This document shows, in pieces, positions 34,319 through 44,310 of a stretch of 49,105 nt of DNA. The notes below the pieces were generated by a model. That model made no database searches, was not told where the DNA came from, and saw only the letters and a program-made list of their open reading frames with translations. The translations under genes were made by a program, and so were the position numbers. Position 1 is the first letter of the stretch. Every line of letters begins with the position of its first letter. The DNA is from Pseudomonadota bacterium (lineage in GTDB: Bacteria > SAR324 > XYD2-FULL-50-16 > JAHJRI01): NCBI GenBank assembly GCA_022360105.1, contig JAKSDL010000031.1, forward strand, positions 1 through 49,105, written 5' to 3'.

Positions 34319-37300
34319 ATGTTTTCGATAGAAAAAATGAGAATAAAGTCCATTTTGTTGTGGCTGTTCGTTATCACCGGTATATTACCCTTGATAGTTG
34401 TTGGATTCTGGAGCATATTTCAGGCACAACGATCCTTGATGAAACAGAGCTATAACCAGCTCGATTCCGTCATGCACATCAAAAAGAACCAAATTGAAAA
34501 GTATTTTGAGGACAGGAAAACCGATATGGGAGTTTTGGTGGAAACTGCAGGTACACTCAGAACCGAAGCTTTTCGTAAATTAAGTGCGGTGCAAGCCATT
34601 AAAAAAGCCCATCTGAATGACTATTTATCGTTGTTGCAAAGACAGCTGGTTTTATTTCGAGATGATCCTTACGTCACCAATGCGTTGATAGAGTTTGACA
34701 GGGTGTTTCGAGCCAGTCGGGGAAACATAAACAGCCGACAATGGAAGAACACGGCAAGCAAATATGAATCCCGGATGCGGGCTATTAATACCTTGAACAA
34801 ATGGTATGATCTCTTCCTGATCGATAAAAGCGGTAATATCATCTATACGGTTGCCAAGGAATCGGACCTGGGTATGAACATTCCCCGCAGCAATCTTGCG
34901 GATAGTGCAATTGGCCAGGCTTTTACGAATGCCAGGAAGCTAAAAAAAGGTCAAATCGCATTTGCTGATTTCAAACCTTATGCACCATCCAATGGTGATC
35001 CGGCAGCGTTTATGATGAGCCCGGTGTTTAGGGCGAATGGCAGACTTATTGGTTATGTGGCGCTGCAATTCCCCTTGGATCAGATTAATTCAATAATGCT
35101 CAATCGTGATGGAATGGGCCAAACCGGGGAATCTTACCTGGTAGGGCCGGACCATCTAATGAGATCGGACTCTTTTCTCAATCCCAAGGAATTTTCGGTT
35201 GAAGCTTCATTTGAAAATGGGACCAAAGTAGAAACAACGGCTGCAAAAAGAGCATTATCCGGCAATGAGGACCAAAGTGTCATCCTCGACTATCGAGGTT
35301 TACCTGTGCTTTCTGCCTGGTCACCCATTGAAGTCATGGACGGGATTAAATGGGCTATGATCTCGGAAATAGACGTTGCAGAAGCGTTCAGTCCCATAGA
35401 TAAAGATGGTAATGAGTTTTATCAAAAGTATCAGAAAATGTACGGTTATTATGATCTGTTCCTGATAAATACTGACGGGTTGATATTCTATACGGTTGCC
35501 AAAGAGCCGGATTACAATACGAATATACTGACCGGACCTTATGCTTCATCGAATCTTGGAGGATTGGTTCAGGAGGTTTTAAAAACAAAGGAATTCGGTT
35601 TTGCCGATTTCAAACCTTATGCCCCAAGCAATAATGAACCTGCCGCTTTTATCGCACAGCCCCAATTAGACGGCAATGAGGTTGAACTGGTTGTAGCGTT
35701 GCAATTGTCTTTAACATCCATCAATAAAGTCATGACACAAAGAAGTGGTATGGGAGAAACAGGAGAGACTTACCTTGTAGGAAGTGACAAACGGATGCGT
35801 TCAGATTCATACCTTGATTCAAAGGGCCATTCTGTGGCAGCGAGCTTTGCCGGTACTGTCGAAGAAAACGGGGTTGATACCGAAGCCTCGGTAAATGCCT
35901 TATCCGGAAAGCAGGGCACCAAAATGATTACTGATTATAACGGAAATTCGGTTCTATCATCGTATTCCCCCTTAAAGCTTTGGAATACAACCTGGGCAAT
36001 TCTCGCTGAAATAGACGAGGCCGAGGTTATGAAACCTGTATACGCATTGATGATTTCTATTTTATTGGTCTGTGTTTTGGTTGGGGTTTTGGGCTATTTT
36101 GCAGCTAATGTTGTTTCCAGGAAAGTATTGAAACAATTGGGAGGAGAACCGGCTGAAATTGTTGAAATTGCCAACACGGTGGCATTGGGTGACCTAAATA
36201 TTTCGCTGTCAGAGGAGGCCGAGTCATCCGGAGTTTACCAGGCAATGATCAAAATGGTCGTGAATCTTCGCAAAACAGTGCGGGTTGCAGAACAGATCGC
36301 CGATGGAGACCTGACGGTTGAGGTTGACAAACTTTCAGAGAAGGATCTTTTAGGTCAGTCTTTAGAAATCATGGTCAAGCGGTTAAATGACATTGTGAAT
36401 GAGATTCGATCTACTTCAATCACTGTAGCATCGGGTTCCGAACAATTAACCAATGCCGCCCAGACCATAAGTGTGGGAGCAGCAGAACAAGCTTCCTCTT
36501 TGGAAGAGGTTTCCAGCTCTATGACGGAAATAGAAACCCAGGTAAATCAGAATGCCGAAAGCGGACAAGAAGCCACCCATTTAGCTAATGAAGCTCATAG
36601 GCATGCAACCCAAGGCACGGAACGCATGGAAAACATGGTCGCTGCCATGGATGAAATTAACAGTTCCAGCCAGGAAATCGCTAAAATTATCAAAGTTATT
36701 GATGAAATTGCTTTCCAGACAAATCTGCTGGCCTTGAATGCCGCTGTTGAAGCGGCCAGAGCCGGTAAATACGGGAAAGGGTTTGCGGTTGTAGCTGAAG
36801 AGGTCAGGAATCTGGCCTCAAGAAGTACTGAAGCAGCTAAAGAAACCGGTGAAATGATTGAAAAATCGGTGAAAAACGTATCGGAAGGAACTGAGATCGT
36901 TGATCAGACAGCGAACGCATTTGAAGAAATAGTATCTTCTGTCAACAAGATAAATAATCTTGTCCGCGAAATTGCTTCCGCCTCTAAAGAGCAAGCATCG
37001 GGAGCTTCACAAATATCGACAGGATTGGAACAAATTGACCAGGTGACGCAGCAAAACTCTGCTTATGCAGAGGAAACAGCTTCTTCCGCAGAAGAATTGT
37101 CTGGTCGGGCCAATCAACTTCAGGAATTGATTAACGTTTTCCGCATAAAAAGCGACGCCGCCAAAGATTCTGCAGAATTTGTTCAAACAACTTACCGGGG
37201 GGATATTATACCGGATCCAAGCGAACACGGGCCAAACAATAAACCACATAAATTGTTGAATTTGCAAACATTGCCCGGGGGAACGGAATCTGGTGACCTG

Positions 37301-37369
37301 GAATTACCAACAAACAGGCCGGAAAAGAGAAAACAGCTGATATTGGATGATCAGGAGTTTGGACGTTAG
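34319..37369 (+). CDS. Methyl-accepting chemotaxis protein with two tandem Cache-type sensor units
   Basis: A 1016-residue receptor: TM1 near residues 8-32 ([20 protein letters not shown]), a very large periplasmic region of about 540 residues, TM2 ([20 protein letters not shown]), HAMP ([18 protein letters not shown]), and the signalling domain with [20 protein letters not shown] and [10 protein letters not shown]. The periplasmic part is internally duplicated. [19 protein letters not shown] recurs as [19 protein letters not shown] about 215 residues later, and both are followed by [11 protein letters not shown] and by GMG(Q/E)TGE(S/T)YLVG. The ligand is unknown. GGGAG 5 nt upstream selects the ATG at 34319 over the ATG at 34307. 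The protein ends ILDDQEFGR, an ending shared with the next receptor. Confidence 0.95.
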   Translation: MFSIEKMRIKSILLWLFVITGILPLIVVGFWSIFQAQRSLMKQSYNQLDSVMHIKKNQIEKYFEDRKTDMGVLVETAGTLRTEAFRKLSAVQAIKKAHLNDYLSLLQRQLVLFRDDPYVTNALIEFDRVFRASRGNINSRQWKNTASKYESRMRAINTLNKWYDLFLIDKSGNIIYTVAKESDLGMNIPRSNLADSAIGQAFTNARKLKKGQIAFADFKPYAPSNGDPAAFMMSPVFRANGRLIGYVALQFPLDQINSIMLNRDGMGQTGESYLVGPDHLMRSDSFLNPKEFSVEASFENGTKVETTAAKRALSGNEDQSVILDYRGLPVLSAWSPIEVMDGIKWAMISEIDVAEAFSPIDKDGNEFYQKYQKMYGYYDLFLINTDGLIFYTVAKEPDYNTNILTGPYASSNLGGLVQEVLKTKEFGFADFKPYAPSNNEPAAFIAQPQLDGNEVELVVALQLSLTSINKVMTQRSGMGETGETYLVGSDKRMRSDSYLDSKGHSVAASFAGTVEENGVDTEASVNALSGKQGTKMITDYNGNSVLSSYSPLKLWNTTWAILAEIDEAEVMKPVYALMISILLVCVLVGVLGYFAANVVSRKVLKQLGGEPAEIVEIANTVALGDLNISLSEEAESSGVYQAMIKMVVNLRKTVRVAEQIADGDLTVEVDKLSEKDLLGQSLEIMVKRLNDIVNEIRSTSITVASGSEQLTNAAQTISVGAAEQASSLEEVSSSMTEIETQVNQNAESGQEATHLANEAHRHATQGTERMENMVAAMDEINSSSQEIAKIIKVIDEIAFQTNLLALNAAVEAARAGKYGKGFAVVAEEVRNLASRSTEAAKETGEMIEKSVKNVSEGTEIVDQTANAFEEIVSSVNKINNLVREIASASKEQASGASQISTGLEQIDQVTQQNSAYAEETASSAEELSGRANQLQELINVFRIKSDAAKDSAEFVQTTYRGDIIPDPSEHGPNNKPHKLLNLQTLPGGTESGDLELPTNRPEKRKQLILDDQEFGR

Positions 37370-37370
37370 C

Positions 37371-37394
37371 AACCTCGCAGAAAGCTGCGAGGTT
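37371..37394 (+). terminator. Terminator-like hairpin between convergent chemoreceptor genes
   Basis: A perfect 10-bp stem AACCTCGCAG / CTGCGAGGTT with an AAAG loop begins two bases after the stop of the 34319-37369 gene. The following bases, GTTCAACC, are not a real T-tract, so termination may be weak or the hairpin may mainly protect the mRNA end. The convergent receptor gene ends at 37462. Confidence 0.55.
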
Positions 37395-37461
37395 GTTCAA
37401 CCCTGGAGTTGCTATTTTGGTCAGTTATATCTTAAGTTGCAGATAGAGGTGAAATAGTAAT

Positions 37462-39648
37462 TTAAGAGTATTTTCCAAATTCGGAATCATCAAGCGTGAT
37501 GGTTTTCCTTTCCAGCTGCTTTTGAGGTAATGCTTCAGGGAGAGCATCCGCCTCCTTCGGTTTATCTTCCCCAGCCTTGTTGAATGGTTGCGGCAAACGA
37601 GGCTTGTAGGTTTCCTCCGGTTCGGTCTGAATTTGGACTTTTTGCTCAATTTTAGATTCCATATAGCTATCGATTTTCAATGAACTAACCGATTTTTGGA
37701 GCAAGGTGGCCTGACCCGCCAGCTCCTCGGCCGCAGCCGCACTTTCTTCTGAGTGTGAAGAGTTTTGGACGGTAATTTGATCGATCTGTTCCAACCCTTT
37801 GGTAACTTCTGAAACACCTGTGGCTTGCTCTACAGAAGCGGAGGAGATTTCTCCCACCAAATCGCTGACTTTGACAACGGAACTGACAATTTCTGCCAAA
37901 GCAGCTTCCGTCTTCCGTGATATTTCAGACCCTGCCTCTGCTTTTAGGACAGCACCTTCAATAAGATCAGAAGTTTCTTTGGCAGCATCCGCACTGCGAA
38001 CCGCTAAATTTCGTACCTCTTCAGCTACAACGGCGAATCCTTTTCCATGTTGACCTGCCCTGGCTGCTTCTACAGCGGCATTTAATGCAAGTAGATTGGT
38101 TTGAAAGGCGATTTCGTCTATAACTTTGATAATTTTGGAGATACTTTTGCTGGATTCACCAATCTCATTCATGGCCTCAACCATTTCTCCCATCTGGGTA
38201 TTTCCTTTCTCGGCAGAATTTCTAACTTCAGCCACGTATTGATTTGCCAGTTTCGCATTATCGGCATTTTGCTTTGTTTGAGATTCGATTTCGCTCATGG
38301 AACTTGAGATTTCCTCCAAAGAGCTGGCTTGCTCGGTGGCACCTTGAGAAATTGATTGAGAAGTGGCGGCCAATTGCTGCGATCCTGTTGCTACCTGACT
38401 GGAAGCTGAACCGATTTCTGACACTATGTTTGAAAGATTGGTAATCATGGTTTGCAATGCATGGGCAAGTGAGTCATTGTCCGATCGGGCTTCTACCTTA
38501 ACCGTCAAATCGCCATCGGCAATTTGTTCGGCAAGATTAACCATTGTTTGCAGATTTGCGACCATGTTTTTCATGGCATTCACCAGCATTCCCACTTCAT
38601 CTTTTTGATAGACCTCGATATCAGCTTTTAGATCCCCTTGTTCAACAATTTTTGCAAACTCAACTCCTTTAGCCAGAGGTTCCGTTATACCTTTTGTTAA
38701 GAAAATTGCGAGGAAAACTCCCAAAACAATTGCCAGGAAAACAACAACCAGGATTACAATCGTGTTTCTGCTGTTAGATGCCACCAATCTGGGGCCTAGC
38801 GTATCTTGAATATTTCTGATATCGAGTTTGACATCCTCAATATCTTGAGCAATCACTGGCCCAAGTCTATCCAGTTGACTCGTAATTAGCTCATTTCGTT
38901 CGAAAATCAGCTGGGTCAATTTATTAAAGGTGGGGCTGTATTGATCTTCGAGTTCCAGTATTTCTTGAAGCAGAGCCCGGCGTTCCGGATTTTGCAGCTT
39001 TTCATCCAGGATTGCAATATTCTTTTCAAACTGCCCAAATTCATAGGCAACCCTGTCAGCATCTTTCTGATCATTCGTATCTAAAAACTTTGTAACATAC
39101 AAACGAGCCAATAATATATCCCTCAAAGCCACTCCGGCATGAAAAGCAGCATCGATATCTCTATCACGGTTTGCCGAAATCATAATCTTACTTAAGGATT
39201 TTTCCATCTTGGGTCCGATAACGTTCAAAGTGTCATTTACATGAATGTTACGTTGTTCCTTCATGACAATCAGCTTTTCAAAGGCAACTTCATACTCTTT
39301 GATATGCTCCTCAACCAGATCAACTTTTTTAGCACGCTCCGGGTCCTGAATATCCTTTTGGGCAGTTTCCAGTAATCCTGCCATGAGCTTCTTATAGCGG
39401 TTGTATTCCTCTATGTCCTTTTCATTACCCGTAATGATGAAGTCTTTGACATTCATCCGAACCATCAACATGTCTGCCTCGAGTTGACCTGCAAGATTGG
39501 CATCACGTGCCATTTCACGATATCCTACAAAGCCGGTGGATGAGTTACTCAAAGCCAGGAGGGCAACCACACCGACCACGGTCATTATTCCCAAAACAGC
39601 ACCAAAGCCCGCCATCAGTTTTTTACCGATTTTTAAATCTTTAAACAT
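37462..39648 (-). CDS. Methyl-accepting chemotaxis protein with helical (HBM-like) sensor domain
   Basis: A 728-residue receptor: TM1 ([20 protein letters not shown]), an all-helical periplasmic region of about 250 residues with two helical bundles ([20 protein letters not shown] and AALRD-like segments such as [20 protein letters not shown]), TM2 ([20 protein letters not shown]), HAMP, and the signalling tip [20 protein letters not shown]. The sensor layout resembles HBM (helical bimodular) domains, which in known cases bind small organic acids or quinate-like compounds; the ligand here is unknown. AAAGGA lies about 8 nt before the ATG. The C-terminus [13 protein letters not shown] matches the LDDxEFG tail of the neighbouring receptor and may serve as a tether for adaptation enzymes (inference). 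Confidence 0.94.
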   Translation of the reverse strand: MFKDLKIGKKLMAGFGAVLGIMTVVGVVALLALSNSSTGFVGYREMARDANLAGQLEADMLMVRMNVKDFIITGNEKDIEEYNRYKKLMAGLLETAQKDIQDPERAKKVDLVEEHIKEYEVAFEKLIVMKEQRNIHVNDTLNVIGPKMEKSLSKIMISANRDRDIDAAFHAGVALRDILLARLYVTKFLDTNDQKDADRVAYEFGQFEKNIAILDEKLQNPERRALLQEILELEDQYSPTFNKLTQLIFERNELITSQLDRLGPVIAQDIEDVKLDIRNIQDTLGPRLVASNSRNTIVILVVVFLAIVLGVFLAIFLTKGITEPLAKGVEFAKIVEQGDLKADIEVYQKDEVGMLVNAMKNMVANLQTMVNLAEQIADGDLTVKVEARSDNDSLAHALQTMITNLSNIVSEIGSASSQVATGSQQLAATSQSISQGATEQASSLEEISSSMSEIESQTKQNADNAKLANQYVAEVRNSAEKGNTQMGEMVEAMNEIGESSKSISKIIKVIDEIAFQTNLLALNAAVEAARAGQHGKGFAVVAEEVRNLAVRSADAAKETSDLIEGAVLKAEAGSEISRKTEAALAEIVSSVVKVSDLVGEISSASVEQATGVSEVTKGLEQIDQITVQNSSHSEESAAAAEELAGQATLLQKSVSSLKIDSYMESKIEQKVQIQTEPEETYKPRLPQPFNKAGEDKPKEADALPEALPQKQLERKTITLDDSEFGKYS

Positions 39649-39687
39649 CTTGTTTTCCTTTAACTATATATTTTTTCATTTTCCTTT

Positions 39688-39816
39688 TCACTCTTCTGAA
39701 GGAACATTTAAATCCTCTTCATAGACGATGCTTTCGGTATCCAGCAGAATTGTAACGTCATCTTCATTTTTTCCATTCTTTTTACATAAGTACTTTAAAG
39801 CATGGCAGTAGAATAT
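39688..39816 (-). pseudogene. Possible CheW C-terminal remnant
   Basis: A 42-codon open stretch with no in-frame start codon, bounded upstream by TAG. Its last part reads DDVTILLDTESIVYEEDL and then stops, which aligns well with the end of CheW proteins (pattern xxxILLDIDKLLxxEEL). It ends 39 bp before the chemoreceptor ATG on the same strand, where a cheW gene would fit. The rest of cheW is missing, which suggests a deletion. The match is short, so the identification is tentative. Confidence 0.35.
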
Positions 39817-39818
39817 CT

Positions 39819-39824
39819 ATTATA
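39819..39824 (-). promoter_or_regulatory. Possible -10 element (TATAAT) upstream of the receptor
   Basis: A perfect TATAAT on the minus strand 170 bp upstream of the receptor start. The position 17-18 bp upstream reads GCAAGA/GTGCAA rather than a good TTGACA, so the promoter call is weak. It would drive the CheW remnant and the receptor. Confidence 0.3.
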
Positions 39825-40265
39825 GGACAAAATTAACGATTCTTGCACTTTTTTTCTTCCTTTGAAGTGATTCCGATCGTTCCTGTTTTGGTAGAACCTT
39901 ACAAGAATTCTACATTTTTTAAATTGCAAAAGTTTGTTATGACACGGCAATTCAAAAGCAAAACAGCTCCAACTCGCGAGGTTTACCTCTTGTCTTGTCA
40001 AATCGTCTAAAAGCTCAACACTAGCCATTGGAGCAGCTACCTGGAGATCCGATCCGGTGGTTTAATATCTCCTTTAAAAAAAACGTAAAATAAACGCAAA
40101 ACAGGAGACATCTTACATTTTTTTAATGCATTTCAAAATAAATCTTGTGATAGATGAATTATGGTTGTTTTTAAAGGATTGAATTTTTAATCTTTTAATT
40201 CCAATACTTTACAGCTAAGTTTATGCGGACGTTGATATTCGGCAAACACTTTCAAGGGAAGGGAC

Positions 40266-40634
40266 ATGGCGCAAATTTTAGTTGTTGATGATTCCGAAGT
40301 GATTCGAACTCAACTTGAAAACTATCTTACAGAACAGGGTTACGACATCGTAACTGCCATTGACGGGCTTGACGGTCTTAATAAATTGCGAACCGATCCA
40401 TTTATACAACTTATCATAACGGATATTAATATGCCCAACATGGACGGACTGACCATGGCCAAACAGATCCGATATGAAATGGGGAACGATCTGGTCAAAA
40501 TTCTAGCTTTAACGACAGAAACCACCATGGAGATGAAGAAAAAAGGGAAAGAGGCGGGTATTCTCGGGTGGGGAGTCAAACCATTTCGCGGTGAAGCTGC
40601 TCTCAAAGCGATTCAAAGAATTGTTGTAAAATAA
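40266..40634 (+). CDS. CheY-like single-domain response regulator
   Basis: A 122-residue stand-alone receiver. The acidic pair is in ILVVDDSEVIR, the phospho-acceptor Asp in IITDINMPNMDGL, the Thr in ILALTTET, and the Lys in WGVKPF. There is no output domain, so it is likely a CheY that docks on the flagellar switch or a phosphate sink. AAGGGAAGGG stands just before the ATG. It lies in a chemotaxis context with two receptors but no CheA is in the window. Confidence 0.93.
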   Translation: MAQILVVDDSEVIRTQLENYLTEQGYDIVTAIDGLDGLNKLRTDPFIQLIITDINMPNMDGLTMAKQIRYEMGNDLVKILALTTETTMEMKKKGKEAGILGWGVKPFRGEAALKAIQRIVVK

Positions 40635-40842
40635 TGGATCCTTTCAAATAGTTTCAAAAGAGACCGGTATCATAAATCTGTTCTTCCCGGGGAGATATTT
40701 AGGATTTACCCGGTTTTGCCAGGTGAAGAGACATTTGAAAACATATAAGTGGTTGTCGGCATTTGGCTGCCGGTATTCAGCTTTGTTTGGGCACTTGCGG
40801 TACCGTAATTTGCTAAAGTTGGTAATGGAGCGAAGCGAGTCA

Positions 40843-41745
40843 TTATTTCAACGAAAGGCCGATGGAGAGAAACAGGCAAAACCAGAACGTCAGTTTGGCT
40901 GTACCCGCCAATGCCTGGTTTAGAACCGGCCCGGACTCATTAAGGATTGATTTCACTGGTAAATAAGCAGCCGGCAGGGATAACAATACAAAGAGCAGAA
41001 AAATTGGCATCATACCCATGAGAACAAGCGTAGTTGGAATCAGATAGGCAATGATCAATAACAAAAGATACTCCACACGACTTCCTTTGATTCCCAGCAT
41101 AACAGCCAAAGTGCGTTTTCCCACCTCCGAATCTGTTTCAATATCCCTGGTATTGTTAACGACAAGGATGGCTGTAATGAGAAAGCCGGGACAAATAGAA
41201 AGAAGAATAACCAAACCTGTTACCTCCATAGTCTGCAGATAGTATGTTCCGCAAACGGCTACCGGTCCGAAAAAGATAAACACAAAAAGGTCTCCCAGAC
41301 CATTGGAAGCCAGGGGGAATGGTCCGCCGCTATATGCCAATGCCGACAAGATTGATGCAACTCCCAGAAGAAGTATTGGCCATCCTCCGACGTAAACCAG
41401 GTAAAGGCCTGCTATTCCTGCCAAAAGCAATACACCCGACATGGCATTTTTCACTGTGGCGGGCGGAATCAAACCGCTTTGTGTAACGCGTGTGGGTCCT
41501 AATCTATCTTTGGTATCCACTCCTCTCTTGAAATCAAAATAATCGTTTGCCAGGTTAACACCGATCTGCAGCAATAAAGAAACTGCCAAGGCAGCAAAGG
41601 CTATTACCGGCTTGAAATGACCGGATCTGAATGCCAGGGCACAACCGACTAATACCGGTGAAACGGCAGCAGGCAAGGTTTTCGGCCGAGTAGCCAGTAC
41701 CCAGGCTTGCAGACGGGATATGGAAATAGGATGATTGTTGTCCAT
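40843..41745 (-). CDS. menA: MenA-type 1,4-dihydroxy-2-naphthoate prenyltransferase
   Basis: A 300-residue integral membrane UbiA-family enzyme that attaches the polyprenyl chain to dihydroxynaphthoate, a late step of menaquinone synthesis. The first Asp-rich site is NLANDYFDFKRGVDTKDRLG (about 66-85) and the second is NNTRDIETDSEVGKRTLAVM (about 197-216); GPTRVTQSGLI follows the first, as in MenA. Eight or nine hydrophobic helices fill the rest. It is the last gene of a minus-strand set and lies 30 bp after an ABC permease gene. Menaquinone would serve as electron donor pool for NrfA-type respiration encoded at the other end of the window. Confidence 0.92.
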   Translation of the reverse strand: MDNNHPISISRLQAWVLATRPKTLPAAVSPVLVGCALAFRSGHFKPVIAFAALAVSLLLQIGVNLANDYFDFKRGVDTKDRLGPTRVTQSGLIPPATVKNAMSGVLLLAGIAGLYLVYVGGWPILLLGVASILSALAYSGGPFPLASNGLGDLFVFIFFGPVAVCGTYYLQTMEVTGLVILLSICPGFLITAILVVNNTRDIETDSEVGKRTLAVMLGIKGSRVEYLLLLIIAYLIPTTLVLMGMMPIFLLFVLLSLPAAYLPVKSILNESGPVLNQALAGTAKLTFWFCLFLSIGLSLK

Positions 41746-41775
41746 GACGAGGTGATTGAAAGATTTCTTCGGGTG

Positions 41776-42528
41776 TTAATCAAGGAAAAGATGCCGATTC
41801 AAAACTCTTTCCAGGGTGTGAATAAGAAAATAAAGCAGTAGACCTAACAGACTCATGCCAAGAATCCCGGCGTACATTTCGGGATACAAGAGAACCTGGT
41901 AGGTTTCAACAATGATATAATATCCCAGGCCGTAACGAGTCAAGGATTGCTCGGCGATAAAAAGCACAGCGACTGCAGTTCCGATTGAAATTCTCAGTGC
42001 TGTCAAGACCGCGGGAATAGAAGCCGGAATATAAACATATCGGAACAATGCCCGCCTTCCGGCACCGATAGAGCGAACCGAAAGAATCAGTTCCGGGTGC
42101 AACTTGGCTGCTTCATCACGCACAACCACTAAAATCTGAAAGAAGACAATAACGGCAATTAAGAATATTTTAGAGATATCGGTGATGCCCAGTAGAATGT
42201 AAATTACAGGTAGAAAGACAATTTTAGGAATTGGGTAGATAATAGCAATCAAAGGGTCAAAGATACGATTCAGTCTTGGCATCTGTCCTAATGCCAGGCC
42301 TGCAGGAGCAGCCGTGACAACAGCCAGGGAAATCGATGCCAGTACTCTGCCGGTACTTGCCAGAAAGTGTAATCCCAGGTCATCCGTTAAGGACGAAAAA
42401 AAGATTGGAATCACTTCAAAAGGCGATGGCATAATAGGGCTGTTGATCAGCCAGGACAATACCTGCCACAACACCAGGACCATTACCACACCAGTTAGCA
42501 CCGTCCTTGAACTCATCGCTTTTTTCAT
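41776..42528 (-). CDS. ABC transporter permease (nitrate/taurine/sulfonate type)
   Basis: A 250-residue BPD-transporter permease with about six helices. The EAA-loop equivalent AKLHPELILSVRSIGAGRRA followed by LFRYVYIPASIPAVLTALRI is typical of SsuC/TauC/ThiX-type permeases. The ATG overlaps the ATPase stop by 4 nt (ATGA). It forms one importer with the two upstream genes. Substrate is not determined; the family carries nitrate, sulfonates, taurine or pyrimidine thiamine precursors. Confidence 0.92.
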   Translation of the reverse strand: MKKAMSSRTVLTGVVMVLVLWQVLSWLINSPIMPSPFEVIPIFFSSLTDDLGLHFLASTGRVLASISLAVVTAAPAGLALGQMPRLNRIFDPLIAIIYPIPKIVFLPVIYILLGITDISKIFLIAVIVFFQILVVVRDEAAKLHPELILSVRSIGAGRRALFRYVYIPASIPAVLTALRISIGTAVAVLFIAEQSLTRYGLGYYIIVETYQVLLYPEMYAGILGMSLLGLLLYFLIHTLERVLNRHLFLD

Positions 42529-43295
42529 ACCGTCAGCTCCAATAACGATGAGGTTTTCTCACACATTGCCTGGAATTCCTGATGCCGGGTGTTTGCTGCG
42601 GAGGGATTGTCAATGATATCCGGAACGGCATTGGTTTTTTGCTGTAATACCAATATCTTGCTTCCCATAAACACGGCTTCATCTATATTGTGAGTGACGG
42701 TAATGCAGGTTAAACCTTGTTCCTTGTTCAGTCCGATAACCAGGTCTTGTAAGTCCTTTCTTGTGGGAGCGTCAAGTGCCGAAAAAGGTTCGTCCATTAA
42801 CAACAGATCGGGTGAAAGTGCCAGGGTACGGGCCAGTGCAGTTCGCTGCCTTTGTCCCCGAGACATTTGCGAGGGATATTTCTTTTTTAAATCCGCAATT
42901 CCCACGCGATCCATCCATTCATCAACAAGCTTTTGTTCTTTTTCTTTGCCGAGTGTTGATTCCGAAGGTGCATGTAATCCATCCGGACCATAAAAGCGCC
43001 GAATGTTGAAACCCAGTCGCACATTTTCTTCTGCTGTGGACCAGGGAAGAAGTCCATGATCCTGGAGCACCAAACCTGTTTGAGGTCTGGGTCTTGTTGA
43101 GATCTCCCCGTTAACTTTGATTGTGCCCGCCTTTGGACTGATCAGACGGGAGATGAAATAAAGAAAAGTGCTTTTTCCGCAACCCGAAGGGCCAATGATT
43201 GACCAAAGCATCCCTTTTTCAATCGTTAAAGAGAAATCTTCAAACAGGTTGGATTGCCCGGTGTATGAGAAAGTCAGGTTTTGAATGTCAATCAT
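42525..43295 (-). CDS. ABC transporter ATPase (nitrate/taurine/sulfonate type)
   Basis: A 256-residue ATPase with all motifs: Walker A IIGPSGCGKSTFLYF, Q-loop GLVLQDHGLLPW, signature SRGQRQRTALARTLA (the usual LSGGQ is MSRGQ here), Walker B LLLMDEPFSALD and switch His in ITVTHNIDEAVF. It energises the importer with the permease that overlaps it by 4 nt. The signature variant SRGQ is also known from other functional importers of this family. It starts 37 bp after the binding protein stop, with no clear ribosome binding site. Confidence 0.94.
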   Translation of the reverse strand: MIDIQNLTFSYTGQSNLFEDFSLTIEKGMLWSIIGPSGCGKSTFLYFISRLISPKAGTIKVNGEISTRPRPQTGLVLQDHGLLPWSTAEENVRLGFNIRRFYGPDGLHAPSESTLGKEKEQKLVDEWMDRVGIADLKKKYPSQMSRGQRQRTALARTLALSPDLLLMDEPFSALDAPTRKDLQDLVIGLNKEQGLTCITVTHNIDEAVFMGSKILVLQQKTNAVPDIIDNPSAANTRHQEFQAMCEKTSSLLELTV

Positions 43296-43332
43296 TGAAA
43301 GGAAATAGAAGGGGAGTTTGGTTATTCATTTT

Positions 43333-44310
43333 TTACGGTTTGGTTGGCAGAAAATCAGCTGTAATCGATGAATTGTATGAGAGTGCGGCTTTCAGTAGTC
43401 CTTTCCCCACCATCCACTTCATAACATCTTCCCATTGTTTCTGGCTGGGAACAGAGCTTTGTGAGAACCGGGGAATTGGATAACTCTTTTGAACATTTTT
43501 AGGGATCCTGATTTTCTTCAGCATCAAGGAACGATAAGATTCCGGGGATTTATTCAATCTGGCAGCAGCGTTATCCCAGGCAGCCAAAAAACGTTGCAGG
43601 GTTTCTGTTTTGTTATTGATGCTTTCGTTACTAAATGTCAAAAGGCTGATGCTGTATTGCGGGTTGGCAGAATCATCAATAATCAGCCTGGCCCCTGCAG
43701 CCAAGGCAGCAGATCCCAATGGGTCCGGTAATACCACTGTGTCCAGCTGTCCCTGCATCAGTAATTGAAAACGTTCCGGAATTGCCGGAATCGAGCGTTT
43801 GTCCAGTCTGGCAGGATCAAGCCCTTCCGCCTGCAACAGCCTGTCTGTCATATACTCTATGATGGTGTTTTTGGAAATACCAATGGAAGCTCCGCTGAGG
43901 TCTGATACTTTATTTAGTTTGTTCCCGGGAGATGCGACCAGCCGAAACATCGGGTATTTTGCATGGGCTGAACGAATGGAATAAACCGCCTTAACCTGGC
44001 TGTTTTTTCGATTAAAGTTGGCGACCGTTGTTAACTCATTTAACATACCATCCACTTCACCGGCCTGCATTAGCTGATCTCGATTGAGACCGCTCATCAC
44101 CGGAAGCATTTTAACCTGGATTCCCGCTTTTTTGAAATCGCCATCTGCCTCAGCTATGTAATAGGGCAAAGAATCGATGATGGGCAACAAAGCTACTTTG
44201 AGTGGTTGTGAATCCCGGGCAATCAAATGTGAGGATGATGCAAAGCAGACGGTGATGCTGGCGAAAAGAATAAATAGAACGGATCTACCGGAAACAGTCT
44301 TGAAAGCCAT
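43333..44310 (-). CDS. ABC transporter substrate-binding protein (NMT1/THI5-like)
   Basis: A 325-residue periplasmic binding protein with signal peptide (VLFILFASITVCFASSSHLI) and the fold pattern of NitT/TauT binding proteins: LKVALLPIIDSLPYYIAEAD, GDFKKAGIQVKMLPVMSG, LSGASIGISKNTIIEYM and FQLLMQGQLDTVVLPDPLGS. It captures the substrate for the permease and ATPase downstream. The substrate is not predictable. The upstream 424-bp gap shows no TPP riboswitch, so a thiamine-precursor role has no support in the RNA. Confidence 0.92.
   Translation of the reverse strand: MAFKTVSGRSVLFILFASITVCFASSSHLIARDSQPLKVALLPIIDSLPYYIAEADGDFKKAGIQVKMLPVMSGLNRDQLMQAGEVDGMLNELTTVANFNRKNSQVKAVYSIRSAHAKYPMFRLVASPGNKLNKVSDLSGASIGISKNTIIEYMTDRLLQAEGLDPARLDKRSIPAIPERFQLLMQGQLDTVVLPDPLGSAALAAGARLIIDDSANPQYSISLLTFSNESINNKTETLQRFLAAWDNAAARLNKSPESYRSLMLKKIRIPKNVQKSYPIPRFSQSSVPSQKQWEDVMKWMVGKGLLKAALSYNSSITADFLPTKP

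Larger units (their letters stand above)
39649..40265. other. 617-bp region between receptor and CheY-like genes, with a gene remnant
   Basis: The left part contains a possible CheW C-terminal fragment (39688-39816, listed separately). A 77-codon minus-strand frame at 39795-40028 has a strong AAAGGAG about 40 nt upstream but no protein features, so I do not call it a gene. The right part, 40030-40265, is AT-rich and ends in AGGGAAGGG before the CheY-like gene; its promoter is not obvious. Confidence 0.45.

Noticed and set aside
39795..40028. 77-codon minus-strand frame near the chemotaxis genes
   Set aside because: No recognisable domain. A strong ribosome-binding-like sequence lies about 40 nt too far upstream, and the other frames here are closed.
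40780..40842. Possible terminator after menA
   Set aside because: Only a weak TAATG/CATTA repeat with mismatches and no T-tract.
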